This document shows, one piece after another, positions 1-10,076 of a DNA stretch of 64,000 nucleotides. How positions within the stretch are numbered: the first letter of the stretch is position 1; the number at the start of each line of letters is the position of its first letter. Location of the stretch: NCBI GenBank assembly GCA_965653565.1, contig CBFHAI010000005.1, positions 62,001-126,000 on the forward strand, read 5' to 3'. The notes under the pieces were generated by a model. That model did not search any database, was not told the DNA's origin, and worked only from the letters and a program-made list of their open reading frames with translations. The DNA comes from JALCLA01 sp965653565 (GTDB taxonomy: Bacteria; Pseudomonadota; Gammaproteobacteria; Xanthomonadales; Xanthomonadaceae). Position numbers and translations under genes: made by a program.

Positions 1-861
1 TGCGCCAACGAGCAGGATCGTGGCCGGCCGGTGCTGGCGATCGCGCGCTTCGCGCTGCACTTCCTCGTGGCCGCAAGCCTCACCGTGTTCGTGCACAACC
101 AGTACAAACGCTGGTACGGCGAATTGGCGGACGTGCGCGAAGGCTATACCGCCAATACCGGCGTATTCCGTCTGGGGCTCGTGGCGCCGCTGGTGCGGCC
201 CGAGCATTTCCGCAACACCGGCGTGCCGCCCGAAGTGCTGCAGGAATTGAAGGTGCCGCTGCGCGATCCGCGCGCGCGCGAAAGCCAGATCTGGATGGAC
301 GGCGGCCTGTTCGACGTGCTGCGCGAGCATACCGACGACCCCGATCGCGCGGCCCGCAAGATCTCGATCCGCGCCGCGCGCGACGATCCGTTCGGACTGG
401 TGCGGCTGGGTCTTTCGACCACCGCCGACTACTTCGAACGGTCCGTCACCTGGCCGCGCCTGCAGGACGATATCGGCCGCCGTCCGATCCATCCGGCGAT
501 GCGCGACAAACTGCGCGAAGTGCTGCGCTACGATCCGGCCGGCATCGAGTCCGCCAACACGCCGGCGACGCGCTGGTTCACCGCCGGCGCGCCGTGGCTG
601 ACGGCTTGCCTGCTGCTGCTGGCGCCGCTGGCGATCGCGACGTTATGGCTCGGCCGGCGCGCGCCGCGACGCGAGTTGCGCGTGCTGCTGGCCTTGACCT
701 CGCTCGGCCTGGTCACCGGACACGTGCTGTTCTCGCACATCGTATCGTTCCGCTACTTGCATCCGCTGCCGTGGTTCGTGCTGGCGAACATCGCGGTGCT
801 GGCGGAACTGCTGGCGCTGCCTCGTCAGTCGCGCGGGGAAACCGCGCGGAAAACCCAGTAG
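1..861 (+). CDS. C-terminal part of an integral membrane protein (5'-truncated)
   Basis: The frame is open from base 1 with no convincing start, so the gene begins before the window; 286 residues are visible. There is a hydrophobic segment near the beginning, a soluble loop of about 150 residues rich in Arg and Asp, and three more membrane segments near the end (around TAGAPWLTACLLLLAPLA, LVTGHVLFSH and NIAVLAELLALP). I do not recognise a family. It converges on a GtrA gene and a family-2 glycosyltransferase, and its last 37 bases overlap the GtrA 3' end. That context suggests, by inference only, a polytopic cell-envelope glycosylation protein. GTG at 31 is an in-frame internal codon and probably not the start. 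Confidence 0.7.
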   Translation, partial: CANEQDRGRPVLAIARFALHFLVAASLTVFVHNQYKRWYGELADVREGYTANTGVFRLGLVAPLVRPEHFRNTGVPPEVLQELKVPLRDPRARESQIWMDGGLFDVLREHTDDPDRAARKISIRAARDDPFGLVRLGLSTTADYFERSVTWPRLQDDIGRRPIHPAMRDKLREVLRYDPAGIESANTPATRWFTAGAPWLTACLLLLAPLAIATLWLGRRAPRRELRVLLALTSLGLVTGHVLFSHIVSFRYLHPLPWFVLANIAVLAELLALPRQSRGETARKTQ

Positions 862-1238
862 CGCGAACTGGCGTAGTTGACGACCAGTCCGACCACCGAT
901 CCCGCCGCCACCCCCAGCACCGGCCAGGCACGCGCCAGCGGCAACTGCCAGATCATCAGCGCGTAGACCGCGTAGTTGACCGCGAAACCGGCCAGCATCG
1001 CGACGAAATAGCGCAGCCACTCGCGCATCAGGCTCTCGCCGCGTTCGGCGACGAAGGTGTAGCGGCGGTTGAACAGCCACGTCGCCGTCATCGCGCACAG
1101 GAACGACACCACTCGGCTGGCATAGGGATCCAACCCGCCCTCGCCCACCATCAACTGCACCAGGCCGGCATCGACCGCGAAGCCGAGCGTGCCGGCGACG
1201 CAGAACAAGGCGAATTCGTGCAGGTTGGAGCGGCGCAT
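825..1238 (-). CDS. GtrA family membrane protein
   Basis: The 137-aa protein has four predicted membrane helices and the GtrA/DPMS-like pattern: an early F-C-V-A-G segment, an F-N-R-R-Y-T-F motif in the middle, and a closing N-Y-x-x-S-R-Y-W-V-F motif. Family members act with family-2 glycosyltransferases, probably moving or presenting polyprenyl-phosphate sugars at the inner membrane. The gene starts 16 bp after the upstream glycosyltransferase stop on the same strand and lacks a clear Shine-Dalgarno, so translation may be coupled. Its 3' end overlaps the converging membrane gene by 37 bp. Confidence 0.9.
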   Translation of the reverse strand: MRRSNLHEFALFCVAGTLGFAVDAGLVQLMVGEGGLDPYASRVVSFLCAMTATWLFNRRYTFVAERGESLMREWLRYFVAMLAGFAVNYAVYALMIWQLPLARAWPVLGVAAGSVVGLVVNYASSRYWVFRAVSPRD

Positions 1239-1254
1239 GTCGCAGCGGCGCCGG

Positions 1255-2190
1255 TCAGTCCGGCGCGCGTTCGCGCAGGTAAGCCAGCATCTTGAACTCG
1301 CGCCGGCCGCGCGTGACGGTGTCGAGGATGAGTCCTGCGAAGAAGCTCAGCGCGGCGAGCGTGACCAGGCCCGTGGCGAGGATCGCGGTCGGGAAACGCG
1401 GCACCAGGCCGGTGTCGAAATAGGTCACGAACAGCGGCAGCGACAGGATGCCCGCGGTGAGTGCGAGCAGCGCGCCGATCAGCGAAAAGAACGCCAGCGG
1501 ACGCTCGGCGCTGAACAACCGGATCATCGTGCGCAGGATGCGCCAGCCGTCGCGATAGGTACTGAGCTTGCTGAAAGAACCTTCGGGCCGCTCGCCGTAC
1601 GGCGTGTTCATTTCGCCCACCGGCATCTTCAGTTCGAGCGCATGCACGGTCAGTTCGGTTTCGATTTCGAAGCCTTCCGACAGCACCGGGAAGGATTTGA
1701 CGAAGCGGCGCGAAAACACGCGATAGCCCGACAGGATGTCCTGGCACGGCCGTCCGAACAGCCAGCTCAGGAAGCCGGTGAGCATGCGATTGCCGAAGGC
1801 GTGGCCGCGGCGATAGGCGGCTTCCGCCTGTGCCTGGCGCACCGCCACCACCATGTCGTAGCGGCCCTGGCGGGTGTGATCGACCAACGCCTGCGCGCTG
1901 GCGGCGTCGTAGGTGTCGTCACCGTCGACGAGCACGTAGTAATCGGCCTCGATGTCCGCGAACAGCCGCCGCACCACATGGCCCTTGCCCTGCAGGTTCA
2001 CCGCCTGCACGCGCGCGCCGTGGCGGCGCGCGATGGCGGCGGTGTCGTCGCGCGAGTTGTTGTCGAACACGTGGATGTCCGCCGCCGGCAGCGCGGCGCG
2101 GAAATCCTCGATCACTTTCGCGATCGTGATCGCTTCGTTGTAGCAGGGCACCAGGACCGCGATGCGCGGCGCCGTCGTCGTCGAATTCAT
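1255..2190 (-). CDS. family 2 glycosyltransferase (dolichyl-phosphate-sugar synthase type)
   Basis: The 311-aa protein has a GT2 catalytic domain at the N-terminus: VPCYNE nucleotide-binding start, DNNSRDDT, and the acidic VDGDDTYD metal/sugar motif near residue 90. Two membrane helices follow at the C-terminus (around SLIGALLALTAGILSLP and GLVTLAALSFFAGLI). It should transfer a sugar from a nucleotide donor to polyprenyl phosphate at the inner membrane. The ATG at 2190 was chosen because the GT2 fold starts directly after it; the frame is open further upstream, but only as a shadow of mtnA. It lies 17 bp after mtnA and 16 bp before gtrA. The GT2-GtrA pairing is a recurrent functional pair. 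Confidence 0.9.
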   Translation of the reverse strand: MNSTTTAPRIAVLVPCYNEAITIAKVIEDFRAALPAADIHVFDNNSRDDTAAIARRHGARVQAVNLQGKGHVVRRLFADIEADYYVLVDGDDTYDAASAQALVDHTRQGRYDMVVAVRQAQAEAAYRRGHAFGNRMLTGFLSWLFGRPCQDILSGYRVFSRRFVKSFPVLSEGFEIETELTVHALELKMPVGEMNTPYGERPEGSFSKLSTYRDGWRILRTMIRLFSAERPLAFFSLIGALLALTAGILSLPLFVTYFDTGLVPRFPTAILATGLVTLAALSFFAGLILDTVTRGRREFKMLAYLRERAPD

Positions 2191-2207
2191 GCGGGGAAAA
2201 TGCCGGA

Positions 2208-3260
2208 TCAGGAGGAGCCGAACGCCGCGGCCATGCGCGCGGCGTTCGGGTTTTCGATGACGCCGCGTTCGGTGACGATGGCGTCGATGAGATGCGCGGG
2301 CGTGACGTCGAAAACCGGGTTCCAGGCCGTGATGCCCTCGGCCACCGTGCGTTGGCCGCCGTAGCCCAGCAATTCCTCGGCGGCGCGCAGTTCGATTTCG
2401 ATGTCGCGTCCGGTGGCGGTATCCATGTCGACGGTCGACGAGGGCGCCACCACCATCACTTTGAGGCCGTGGAATTTCGCCGAGATCGCCAATTGGTAGG
2501 TGCCGATCTTGTTGGCGACATCGCCGTTGGCGGTGATGCGATCGGCGCCGACCACCACCCATTGCACGTCGCCCGAGTGCATCAGGTGCGCGGCGGCCGA
2601 ATCGGCGATCAGCGTGGTCGGGATGCCGTCCTGCTGCAGCTCCCACACCGTCAGGCGCGCCCCCTGCAGCCAGGGTCGGGTTTCGTCGGCGAAGACGCGA
2701 TCGATGCGGCCCTGCGCCACGCCGGCGCGGATCACGCCGAGCGCGGTGCCGAAGCCGGCGGTGGCGAGCGAGCCGGTGTTGCAGTGGGTGAGCACGCCGC
2801 TGCCCGGTTCGATCAGGGCGGCGCCGAATTCGCCCATCCGGCGATTGGCTGCGAGATCCTCGGCTTCGATCGCCGCGGCCTCCGCTTGCAGACGCGCGAA
2901 CCAGTCCGCGCCGCCGGCCTGCAGCGCACGCCGCATGCGGCGCAGCGCCCAGGCCAGGTTCACCGCGGTCGGACGCGCGGCGTGCAGATGCTGCAGGGTC
3001 GGTTCGAGCTGTTCGAGGGCGGCGGCGCCGGTGTCGGCCTGGATTTCACGCGCCGCCAGCACCACGCCCCAGCCGGCCGCGATGCCGATCGCCGGCGCAC
3101 CGCGCACCACCAGATCGCGGATCGCCGCAGCGACCTCGGCGGCACTGCGGCAGGCGACGAATTCCTGCACGAACGGCAGCTTGCGCTGGTCGAGCAGCTC
3201 CAGCCGATCGCCCTGCCAGGCGACGGCACGCACGCGGTCGTATCGTGAATAATCGATCAT
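2208..3260 (-). CDS. mtnA: methylthioribose-1-phosphate isomerase
   Basis: The 350-aa protein belongs to the eIF2B-related MtnA family. It isomerises 5-methylthioribose 1-phosphate to methylthioribulose 1-phosphate in methionine salvage. Visible motifs are RGAPAIGIAAGWG near residue 55, the catalytic cysteine C160 in THCNTG, and the catalytic aspartate D240 in GADRI followed by NGDVANKIGTY. Both residues sit at the positions known for the family. The gene leads a minus-strand group with GT2 and gtrA, which looks like co-transcription rather than shared function. No other methionine-salvage gene is in the window. Confidence 0.95.
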   Translation of the reverse strand: MIDYSRYDRVRAVAWQGDRLELLDQRKLPFVQEFVACRSAAEVAAAIRDLVVRGAPAIGIAAGWGVVLAAREIQADTGAAALEQLEPTLQHLHAARPTAVNLAWALRRMRRALQAGGADWFARLQAEAAAIEAEDLAANRRMGEFGAALIEPGSGVLTHCNTGSLATAGFGTALGVIRAGVAQGRIDRVFADETRPWLQGARLTVWELQQDGIPTTLIADSAAAHLMHSGDVQWVVVGADRITANGDVANKIGTYQLAISAKFHGLKVMVVAPSSTVDMDTATGRDIEIELRAAEELLGYGGQRTVAEGITAWNPVFDVTPAHLIDAIVTERGVIENPNAARMAAAFGSS

Positions 3261-3341
3261 TCGGCCACAAAGAAAAAATCAAACCGGGGCGTGACTTTAC
3301 TGGATAACCCGGGCCGCACCCAACGGCGCTATGCTCGACCC

Positions 3342-4115
3342 ATGCCGAAACGTCCAGCCAGCCTCGCGGCACCGGCCGCGAAAAAAGCGCCGCGCAAAGC
3401 CACGGTCAAAGCAGCGGCCAAAGCCGCGACAGCCGCGCGCGGCAAAGCGAAAGCCGTCGCCAAGCCGAAGCCCGCGAAGCAGGCCGCGCCGCCGTCCACT
3501 CCGCGCGACGACAAGCCGCTCACCACCGGCGAGCGCGATCGGCGCTTCAACCTGCTGCTGCAGACGGCCTGCCTGAAGGCCGGATCGTCGGCCGCGGTGA
3601 TCGGCATCACCCGCAAGGTGCCGCTGCTCGGGCGGCTGGCGCCGACGTTGCTGGGCAACGTCAACGAATCGATGTCGCTGGGCCGGCTGCATCACCAACT
3701 GGTGCGCGACGTGATCGCGCTCTACGACCTGGAATTGAGCGATCTGGAAGAACGCGGCGTGATCCTGCTGGCCACCGCCGTCACCGAGAACGCGCACCAG
3801 CTGTCGCGCCAGATGATCGAACGCATCGTCGCGCAACTGGGCGGCCGCTACCTGCAACCGGTGGCCTCGCGCATCCTGCCGCTGGCCAGCCTGGTCACCG
3901 ACATCGCCGGCGCCATCGCCGGCACCTACGCCGTGGGCAAACGCGCGCAGGCCCTGTGCAACCTGCCCGGCACCGCCCGCAACCTGGCCGACCTGCTGCG
4001 CGGCCTGAGCGGCATCGACGAAAGAAAACTCTTCAGTTGGAGCGGCGAGGCCCTTCGCCTCGCCCTGATGCCGTTCCGCGGCGTGCTCGGACTACGCTCG
4101 GTAATCAAAGGCTGA
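3342..4115 (+). CDS. EcsC-like protein with Ala/Lys-rich N-terminus
   Basis: This 257-aa protein is divergent from mtnA. Residues 1-60 are a basic, low-complexity Ala/Lys/Pro stretch resembling histone-like or DNA-binding tails. The rest is helical and partly hydrophobic, with a LYDLELSDLEERG segment followed by LATAVTEN that resembles the EcsC protein family. There is no signal peptide. The ATG at 3342 is preferred over a GTG at 3291 because the basic tail begins there. Function unknown; the EcsC assignment is by visual similarity only. Confidence 0.65.
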   Translation: MPKRPASLAAPAAKKAPRKATVKAAAKAATAARGKAKAVAKPKPAKQAAPPSTPRDDKPLTTGERDRRFNLLLQTACLKAGSSAAVIGITRKVPLLGRLAPTLLGNVNESMSLGRLHHQLVRDVIALYDLELSDLEERGVILLATAVTENAHQLSRQMIERIVAQLGGRYLQPVASRILPLASLVTDIAGAIAGTYAVGKRAQALCNLPGTARNLADLLRGLSGIDERKLFSWSGEALRLALMPFRGVLGLRSVIKG

Positions 4116-4134
4116 CCACCCCAGCCTTTGATCT

Positions 4135-4155
4135 CTCCCGATTCCCGATTCCCGC
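4135..4155. repeat. GGGAATCGGGA-type intergenic repeat, single arm
   Basis: A short pyrimidine-rich tract repeats TCCCGATTCCCGATTCCCG between two convergent genes. The same unit recurs in this window near 15544, 31452-31563 and 60509-60586, in the last two cases as an inverted pair. Here only one arm is present. Confidence 0.6.
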
Positions 4156-4159
4156 AAAA

Positions 4160-4891
4160 TCAATCCACGACAAACTCGCCACGACACCCGCGATCCACCC
4201 ACACCCCGTTGCGGTCGTAACCCCAGCTGCGGTTGTAGATGCAATCCGAATCGCTCAGCTGCCGCACCAGATCGGCATCGCGCCGGATCCGCGCCGGACA
4301 GTGACGATACCGATCGTCGCGCGATTCGCAGACCAGGGTCTGGCCGTGGCTCGGACGGTCGACCGGCAGTCCACCGCCGCCGCCGCCGTAACCGCCGCCG
4401 CGCCCGACTTCGAATTCGCCGCGGCAGCCGTCGCGCACCCACAGGCCGCGCCGGTCGGCACCCCAGGTGCGGCCTTCGACGCACGGCGCCGATGACATCT
4501 GGTTGACCAGCCGCACGCCGCCGCGCACGTCGACATCGCAATAGATCTGGTTGAAATCGCGCGACTCGCAGCGCACCACGCTGCCGTCCTGATAACCGTA
4601 GCCGCCGCTCTGCTGACCGCCACCGATTTCGAACTCGCCGCGGCAGCCGCCGCTCACCCACACGCCGCGCCGATCCCAGCCCCAGGTGCGGCCTTCGACA
4701 CAGGCCGTATCCGACAGCTGATTGACCAGTTGCGCGCCATCGCGGGTATCGGCATTGCAATAGATCTGCCGGTAATCGCGCGATTCGCAACGCACCACTT
4801 CGCCGTAATACCCCTGCGCCCGGCTGTCGCCGGCAGCCAGCAACAGCAACAGGCCCAGCACCACGTACCCCAATCCGATCCTCGATGGCAT
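4160..4891 (-). CDS. secreted protein with three DUF3011 repeats
   Basis: The 243-aa protein has a hydrophobic signal peptide (about residues 1-22, ending DSRAQ). Three tandem copies follow of a roughly 60-residue module with the pattern CESRD...C...LV.Q.S...C..GR.WG.DR.GVWV..GCRGEF. Each copy carries four cysteines, probably two disulfides. Gly-rich linkers separate copies 1-2 and 2-3. This is the DUF3011 module, common in Xanthomonadales and of unknown function. The ATG at 4891 has a GGGAGAGG-like Shine-Dalgarno at the right distance. The third copy is the most diverged. A lectin-like or matrix role is possible but unproven. Confidence 0.85.
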   Translation of the reverse strand: MPSRIGLGYVVLGLLLLLAAGDSRAQGYYGEVVRCESRDYRQIYCNADTRDGAQLVNQLSDTACVEGRTWGWDRRGVWVSGGCRGEFEIGGGQQSGGYGYQDGSVVRCESRDFNQIYCDVDVRGGVRLVNQMSSAPCVEGRTWGADRRGLWVRDGCRGEFEVGRGGGYGGGGGGLPVDRPSHGQTLVCESRDDRYRHCPARIRRDADLVRQLSDSDCIYNRSWGYDRNGVWVDRGCRGEFVVD

Positions 4892-5112
4892 GAGAGCCCT
4901 CTCCCTCGTTGCGTTGACCACGGCGCGACTCTAGGCGAAAAGCGCTGAACCGACGAGCAACTTTTTCAAACGTGCCGCACGCCGGAGCTGGTCGGGAGAC
5001 GTGTGTGCACCCCGGCGAGCTCGGCCGACGTCCCCGAACCAATGCATGGGATCGTCGATGAAGGGGCGTTGTTGGGCCGCCGCGTCCGCAAGCATCGACG
5101 AGAAGCTTCCTC

Positions 5113-6861
5113 TCAGGATTTCTTCATCGCAATCCAGGCATCGATATGTCTCTCCAGCGCCGCCAACGGCACCGACCCGGTCTCCAAGACCGCATCGTTG
5201 AAATCCCGCAAATCGAACTTGTCACCCAGCGCCGCCCGTGCCCTCTCGCGCAGTTCCAGTATTTTCATCTGCCCGATCTTGTAGGCCAGCGCCTGCCCCG
5301 GCGTGCCGATGTAGCGGTCGATTTCGTTGACGATGTCCTGCTCGGTCTTCGGTGCGTTCGATTTGAAATAATCGATCGCGCGCTGGCGGCTCCAGCCCTT
5401 GTAGTGCATCCCGGTGTCGACGACCAGGCGCACCGCGCGCCACATGTCGTAGGCGAGTTGGCCCATGCGATCGTACGGGTCTTCATACAGGCCCATCTCA
5501 TAGCCGAGGCTTTCGGCGTACAGGCCCCAGCCTTCGCCGTAGGCGACGAAATACGCCACGCGGCGGAACATCGGTTGCTCGGGCATTTCCAGGCCGAGCG
5601 CGAACTGGAAATGGTGGCCGGGCACCGCTTCGTGCAGCGACAGCGGCATCATTTCCCACTTCGGGCGCGTTTCGGGCTTGTAGAGATTGACGTAGTAATA
5701 ACCGGCGCGACTGCCGTCGGCGGCGCCCGGCTGGTAGTACGCGGTCGTCGTATCGGGCGCGCTGGTGGCGGGGATCGGGCGCACGCCGTACGGCATCCGC
5801 GGCAGCGTGCGGAACACTTTCACCAGTTCCGGATCGATGCGCTTGGACAGGGCCTGGTAGCCTTCCAGCAGGGCTTCCGGCGTCGCGTAGAAATATTTCG
5901 GATCGCTGCGCAGATGCGCGAAGAAGTCTTCCAGCGTGCCAGCGAATCCGACTTCCTGCTGCACCTTCGCCATCTCGCCGCGAATGCGCGCGACTTCCTT
6001 CAATCCGATGTCGTGGATGGCGTCGGGCGTCAGATCGGTGGTGGTGTAGTAGCGCGCCAGGAATTCGTAGAACGCCTTGCCTTCCGGTCGCTCCGAGGCC
6101 GCCACCGCTTCGGGCGCCGCGGCCAGATAACTTTCGTTGAAATACGTCGACAGCCGTTCGTAGGCCGGCAGCACGACTTCATCGATGACTTTCGTCGCCT
6201 CGTGGCGGATGCGCTCGCGTTCGGTCAGCGGAATGCTGTCGGGAAATTTGCGGAAGGCATCGAAGTAACGACTGTCTTCCGCCTTTTCGACACGCTGCGC
6301 GGCAAGTTGCGCCGGCACACGCTGCAGGATCACTTTCGGCGGCACCACGCCGGCCTTCTGGCCTTCGCGCATCAGCACGATGGCTTGGTCGGTGAGCGTG
6401 CCGTAGCCGCGCAGGCGGGCGATCCAGTCGTCGTAATCCTTCACCGTGCGAAGCGGCATCATTTCGGTGAGTTCGTGCAGCGTCTGCAAGCCGCCCTGAT
6501 GCGTCACCGGCATCAGATATTCGCGAAAACGCTGCCGCTCGATCTGGCGTTCGAGCTGCCACTGGAAGGTGTCGTAGTTGAGCTGATCGGCAGCCGACAA
6601 GGCACGGCGATCGATGGCCTTCAACGCCGCGAGCGCCGCTTTGTCGGCGGCCTGGCTCGTTGCGATCGCGTCGAGGCTCGCATCCGGCAATTTGTCGTTG
6701 AAACGCGGATCGCCGTAGAACGTCGCGTTGATCGGATTCTCGCGCAGCCCGCGCTGCCACTCGGCATCGAACAAGGCGCGCAGGTCGCTCGCCGCGTCGG
6801 CGGCGGCGACGGCCGGCAGGCAGGCCAGCAGCACGGCCAGCACGGTGGGAATCGCAGGCAT
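5113..6861 (-). CDS. DUF885 family secreted metallopeptidase-like protein
   Basis: The 582-aa protein has a signal peptide (MPAIPTVLAVLLACLPAVAAA). The metal-site-like HEAVPGHH starts at residue 410, and GEGWGLYAE follows about 35 residues later; these are the two hallmark motifs of DUF885 and resemble gluzincin ligands. Its length matches the family. The ATG at 6861 is supported by a GAGGAG ribosome site; the frame stays open upstream only because of GC-rich shadowing. Likely a periplasmic or exported zinc peptidase; substrate unknown. It stands alone between the DUF3011 gene and the IscA-like gene. Confidence 0.9.
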   Translation of the reverse strand: MPAIPTVLAVLLACLPAVAAADAASDLRALFDAEWQRGLRENPINATFYGDPRFNDKLPDASLDAIATSQAADKAALAALKAIDRRALSAADQLNYDTFQWQLERQIERQRFREYLMPVTHQGGLQTLHELTEMMPLRTVKDYDDWIARLRGYGTLTDQAIVLMREGQKAGVVPPKVILQRVPAQLAAQRVEKAEDSRYFDAFRKFPDSIPLTERERIRHEATKVIDEVVLPAYERLSTYFNESYLAAAPEAVAASERPEGKAFYEFLARYYTTTDLTPDAIHDIGLKEVARIRGEMAKVQQEVGFAGTLEDFFAHLRSDPKYFYATPEALLEGYQALSKRIDPELVKVFRTLPRMPYGVRPIPATSAPDTTTAYYQPGAADGSRAGYYYVNLYKPETRPKWEMMPLSLHEAVPGHHFQFALGLEMPEQPMFRRVAYFVAYGEGWGLYAESLGYEMGLYEDPYDRMGQLAYDMWRAVRLVVDTGMHYKGWSRQRAIDYFKSNAPKTEQDIVNEIDRYIGTPGQALAYKIGQMKILELRERARAALGDKFDLRDFNDAVLETGSVPLAALERHIDAWIAMKKS

Positions 6862-6941
6862 GGTCCACTCCTCGGATCGGGTCCGAAGGATTATGCCGTT
6901 TGTGTGTTTTTTTTGGCGGCGGCGACGCAGCCGCCGGTCGA

Positions 6942-7274
6942 TCATTCCGGCCGCGTCGTGAAGCTCTCGCCGCAGCCGCATTCGGCCGCCGCATTGGGAT
7001 TGCGGAAGACGAACTGGTGGTTGAGGCCGGATTTGACGAAGTCGATTTCGGTGCCGTCGACCAGTTCGAGGCTGTCGGCGTCGACCAGCACGCGCACGCC
7101 GTCCTGTTCGAACACGCGGTCGTCGGCCGCTTGTTCGCGCGCCATGTCGACGCGGTAGCCCCAGCCCGAGCAGCCGGTGCGCTTGACGCCGAAGCGCAGG
7201 CCCAGGGTGGCGGGGTCGTCGGTGAGGTAGCGCTTGATGCGCTCGAGTGCGGCGTCGGTAAGTCGGATGCCCAT
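6942..7274 (-). CDS. A-type iron-sulfur carrier protein (IscA/SufA/ErpA family)
   Basis: The 110-aa protein has the three cluster-ligand cysteines at C35 (in GCSGWGY), C99 and C101 (in ECGCGES), exactly as in IscA. It would receive and deliver Fe-S clusters in the cytosol. It resembles IscA more than ErpA in the DFVKSGLN and CGCGESF segments, but no isc or suf genes are nearby, so it looks like a stand-alone carrier. nfuA, another carrier, is 24 kb away. A TATACT box on the minus strand at 7300-7305 may be its -10 element, although no good -35 is seen. Confidence 0.92.
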   Translation of the reverse strand: MGIRLTDAALERIKRYLTDDPATLGLRFGVKRTGCSGWGYRVDMAREQAADDRVFEQDGVRVLVDADSLELVDGTEIDFVKSGLNHQFVFRNPNAAAECGCGESFTTRPE

Positions 7275-7390
7275 GGTGGTCCGGGTTGTGCGAAGCGTCA
7301 GTATATAGCCGGCGCCTGTCTGGCCGCGGCGCCATTGGTTATCATGGCCGTCTGCCCGGATCTGGGCGCTCAATCGTGGAGAATCAAGGC

Positions 7391-8791
<1,401 letters not shown>

Positions 8792-8806
8792 CGGACAGCT
8801 CCGCTC

Positions 8807-9115
8807 ATGTTGACGTTCTTCGCATTGCTCGCCGTCGCCGTGGCGATTTCCGGGCTGATGGCCTTCGTGTTCTTCTGGCCGATGGCGCTGGTGCATCTGC
8901 GCGACCGGCATGGCGAAAAACTGCGCAGTTTCGGCGGTTTCGCCTTCGCCGCACCGGAGGCGCTGCGCTGGCTGCTCGGCGGCCGCTATCGCGAACTGCG
9001 CGATCCGGGCCTCAACGGCCTGTGCACACCGGCGCGCTTGTCGCTGTGGGCGATCGTGCTCAGTCTGGCGGCGGCCGGCGTGTTCGCGCTGCTGGCGCAA
9101 GGGCTCGGACGATGA
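8807..9115 (+). CDS. small two-helix membrane protein of unknown function
   Basis: This is a 102-aa protein with an N-terminal membrane helix (about residues 3-27), a basic cytoplasmic-type middle (LRDRHGEKLRSFGG) and a C-terminal helix (about 76-98). It begins 15 bp after asnS and its stop overlaps the next start in ATGA, so it probably forms a small operon with its neighbours. No family recognised. Confidence 0.7.
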   Translation: MLTFFALLAVAVAISGLMAFVFFWPMALVHLRDRHGEKLRSFGGFAFAAPEALRWLLGGRYRELRDPGLNGLCTPARLSLWAIVLSLAAAGVFALLAQGLGR

Positions 9116-9417
9116 GCGTCGTGCACGAAGAATGGTGGGTGGCGTCGCTCGGCAAGACGCTGGTCTGGGCGCGCCTGCGCATCCTCGATTCGGGTGCCGC
9201 CGAGGTGTTCGATTGCGATGCACGCACGATCACGTTCGACAGCGACGACAGCGCACGCGCGGCCCTGCTCGATGCCGAATTCCGCGTCTTCGACGGCCTC
9301 GACGAAGACGACGCGCAGCAATTGGGTTTCGTGCTCGACCAGGTCTCGCCGCCGCAGGCCGGCAGCGACGAAGCGCTGCGCGATCTGATGATCCAGTCGC
9401 CGCCGACGATGCAGTAA
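9112..9417 (+). CDS. small acidic protein of unknown function
   Basis: The 101-aa acidic soluble protein has a Trp-rich start (EEWWVASLGKTLVWARLRI) and no signal or membrane segment. The start overlaps the previous gene by 4 bp, implying coupled translation. I do not recognise a family; the position suggests a partner of the small membrane protein at 8807-9115. Confidence 0.7.
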   Translation: MSVVHEEWWVASLGKTLVWARLRILDSGAAEVFDCDARTITFDSDDSARAALLDAEFRVFDGLDEDDAQQLGFVLDQVSPPQAGSDEALRDLMIQSPPTMQ

Positions 9418-9430
9418 CCGGTAGCAACGT

Positions 9431-10063
9431 ATGTACACGCCGCGTCATTTCGCCGAATCCGATCTCGCCCAGCTCGATGCGCTGATCGCGCGCGACGCCT
9501 TCGTCACGCTGGTCTCGGTCGACGCCGACGGCCTGCCCTTCGCCAGTCATCTGCCGGTGCTGTATCGGCGCGACGGCGAGCGCGTGCTGATCGAAGGCCA
9601 TTGGGCGCGGCCGAATCCGCAGGTCAGGCACGCCGGTCCGGCGCTGATGATCGTGCAGGGGCCGCATCACTATATTTCGCCCGGCTGGTATCCCGACAAG
9701 GAAGTGTCGGCGCGGGTGCCGACGTGGAACTACGCCATCGCACATCTGTCCGGCGAATTGCAGATCAGCGACGATACCGAGGTGCTGGCCGATCTGGTAT
9801 CGCGTTTGAGCGAGCGCTTCGAAGCCAGCGTCGGCAACGACTGGCGGTTCGAGCGCGAGCGCGACGACCATGTTTCGCAGCTGCGCGGCATCGTGGCGTT
9901 CCGCTTCGAGCCGTCGCGCATCGAGCTGAAATTCAAGCTCAACCAGAATCATCCTGAAGCCAATGTGCGCAACGCCGCGGACGGATTGCACGCGCTCGGC
10001 AACGCGCAGGCCGATGAGATCGCCACATTGATGCTCGATCGTCTCGAACAACGCCGCGTTTGA
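9431..10063 (+). CDS. PaiB-like FMN-binding protein
   Basis: The 210-aa protein has the PaiB family signature: MYTPRHF start, SHLPVLYRRDG, HWARPNPQ, and VPTWNY, which helps define the flavin-binding split-barrel. Bacillus PaiB was described as a negative regulator of sporulation and protease genes, and annotation pipelines usually call the family 'FMN-binding negative transcriptional regulator'. No DNA-binding domain is visible, so an enzymatic or flavin-sensing role is at least as likely. It is 13 bp after the preceding gene and 13 bp before the SDR gene, as part of a compact plus-strand run. Confidence 0.88.
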   Translation: MYTPRHFAESDLAQLDALIARDAFVTLVSVDADGLPFASHLPVLYRRDGERVLIEGHWARPNPQVRHAGPALMIVQGPHHYISPGWYPDKEVSARVPTWNYAIAHLSGELQISDDTEVLADLVSRLSERFEASVGNDWRFERERDDHVSQLRGIVAFRFEPSRIELKFKLNQNHPEANVRNAADGLHALGNAQADEIATLMLDRLEQRRV

Positions 10064-10076
10064 ACGGGAGCACGCA

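Noticed and set aside
5113..7335. A longer DUF885 frame starting near 7335
   Set aside because: It would overlap the IscA-like gene; ATG 6861 has GAGGAG and begins a signal peptide.
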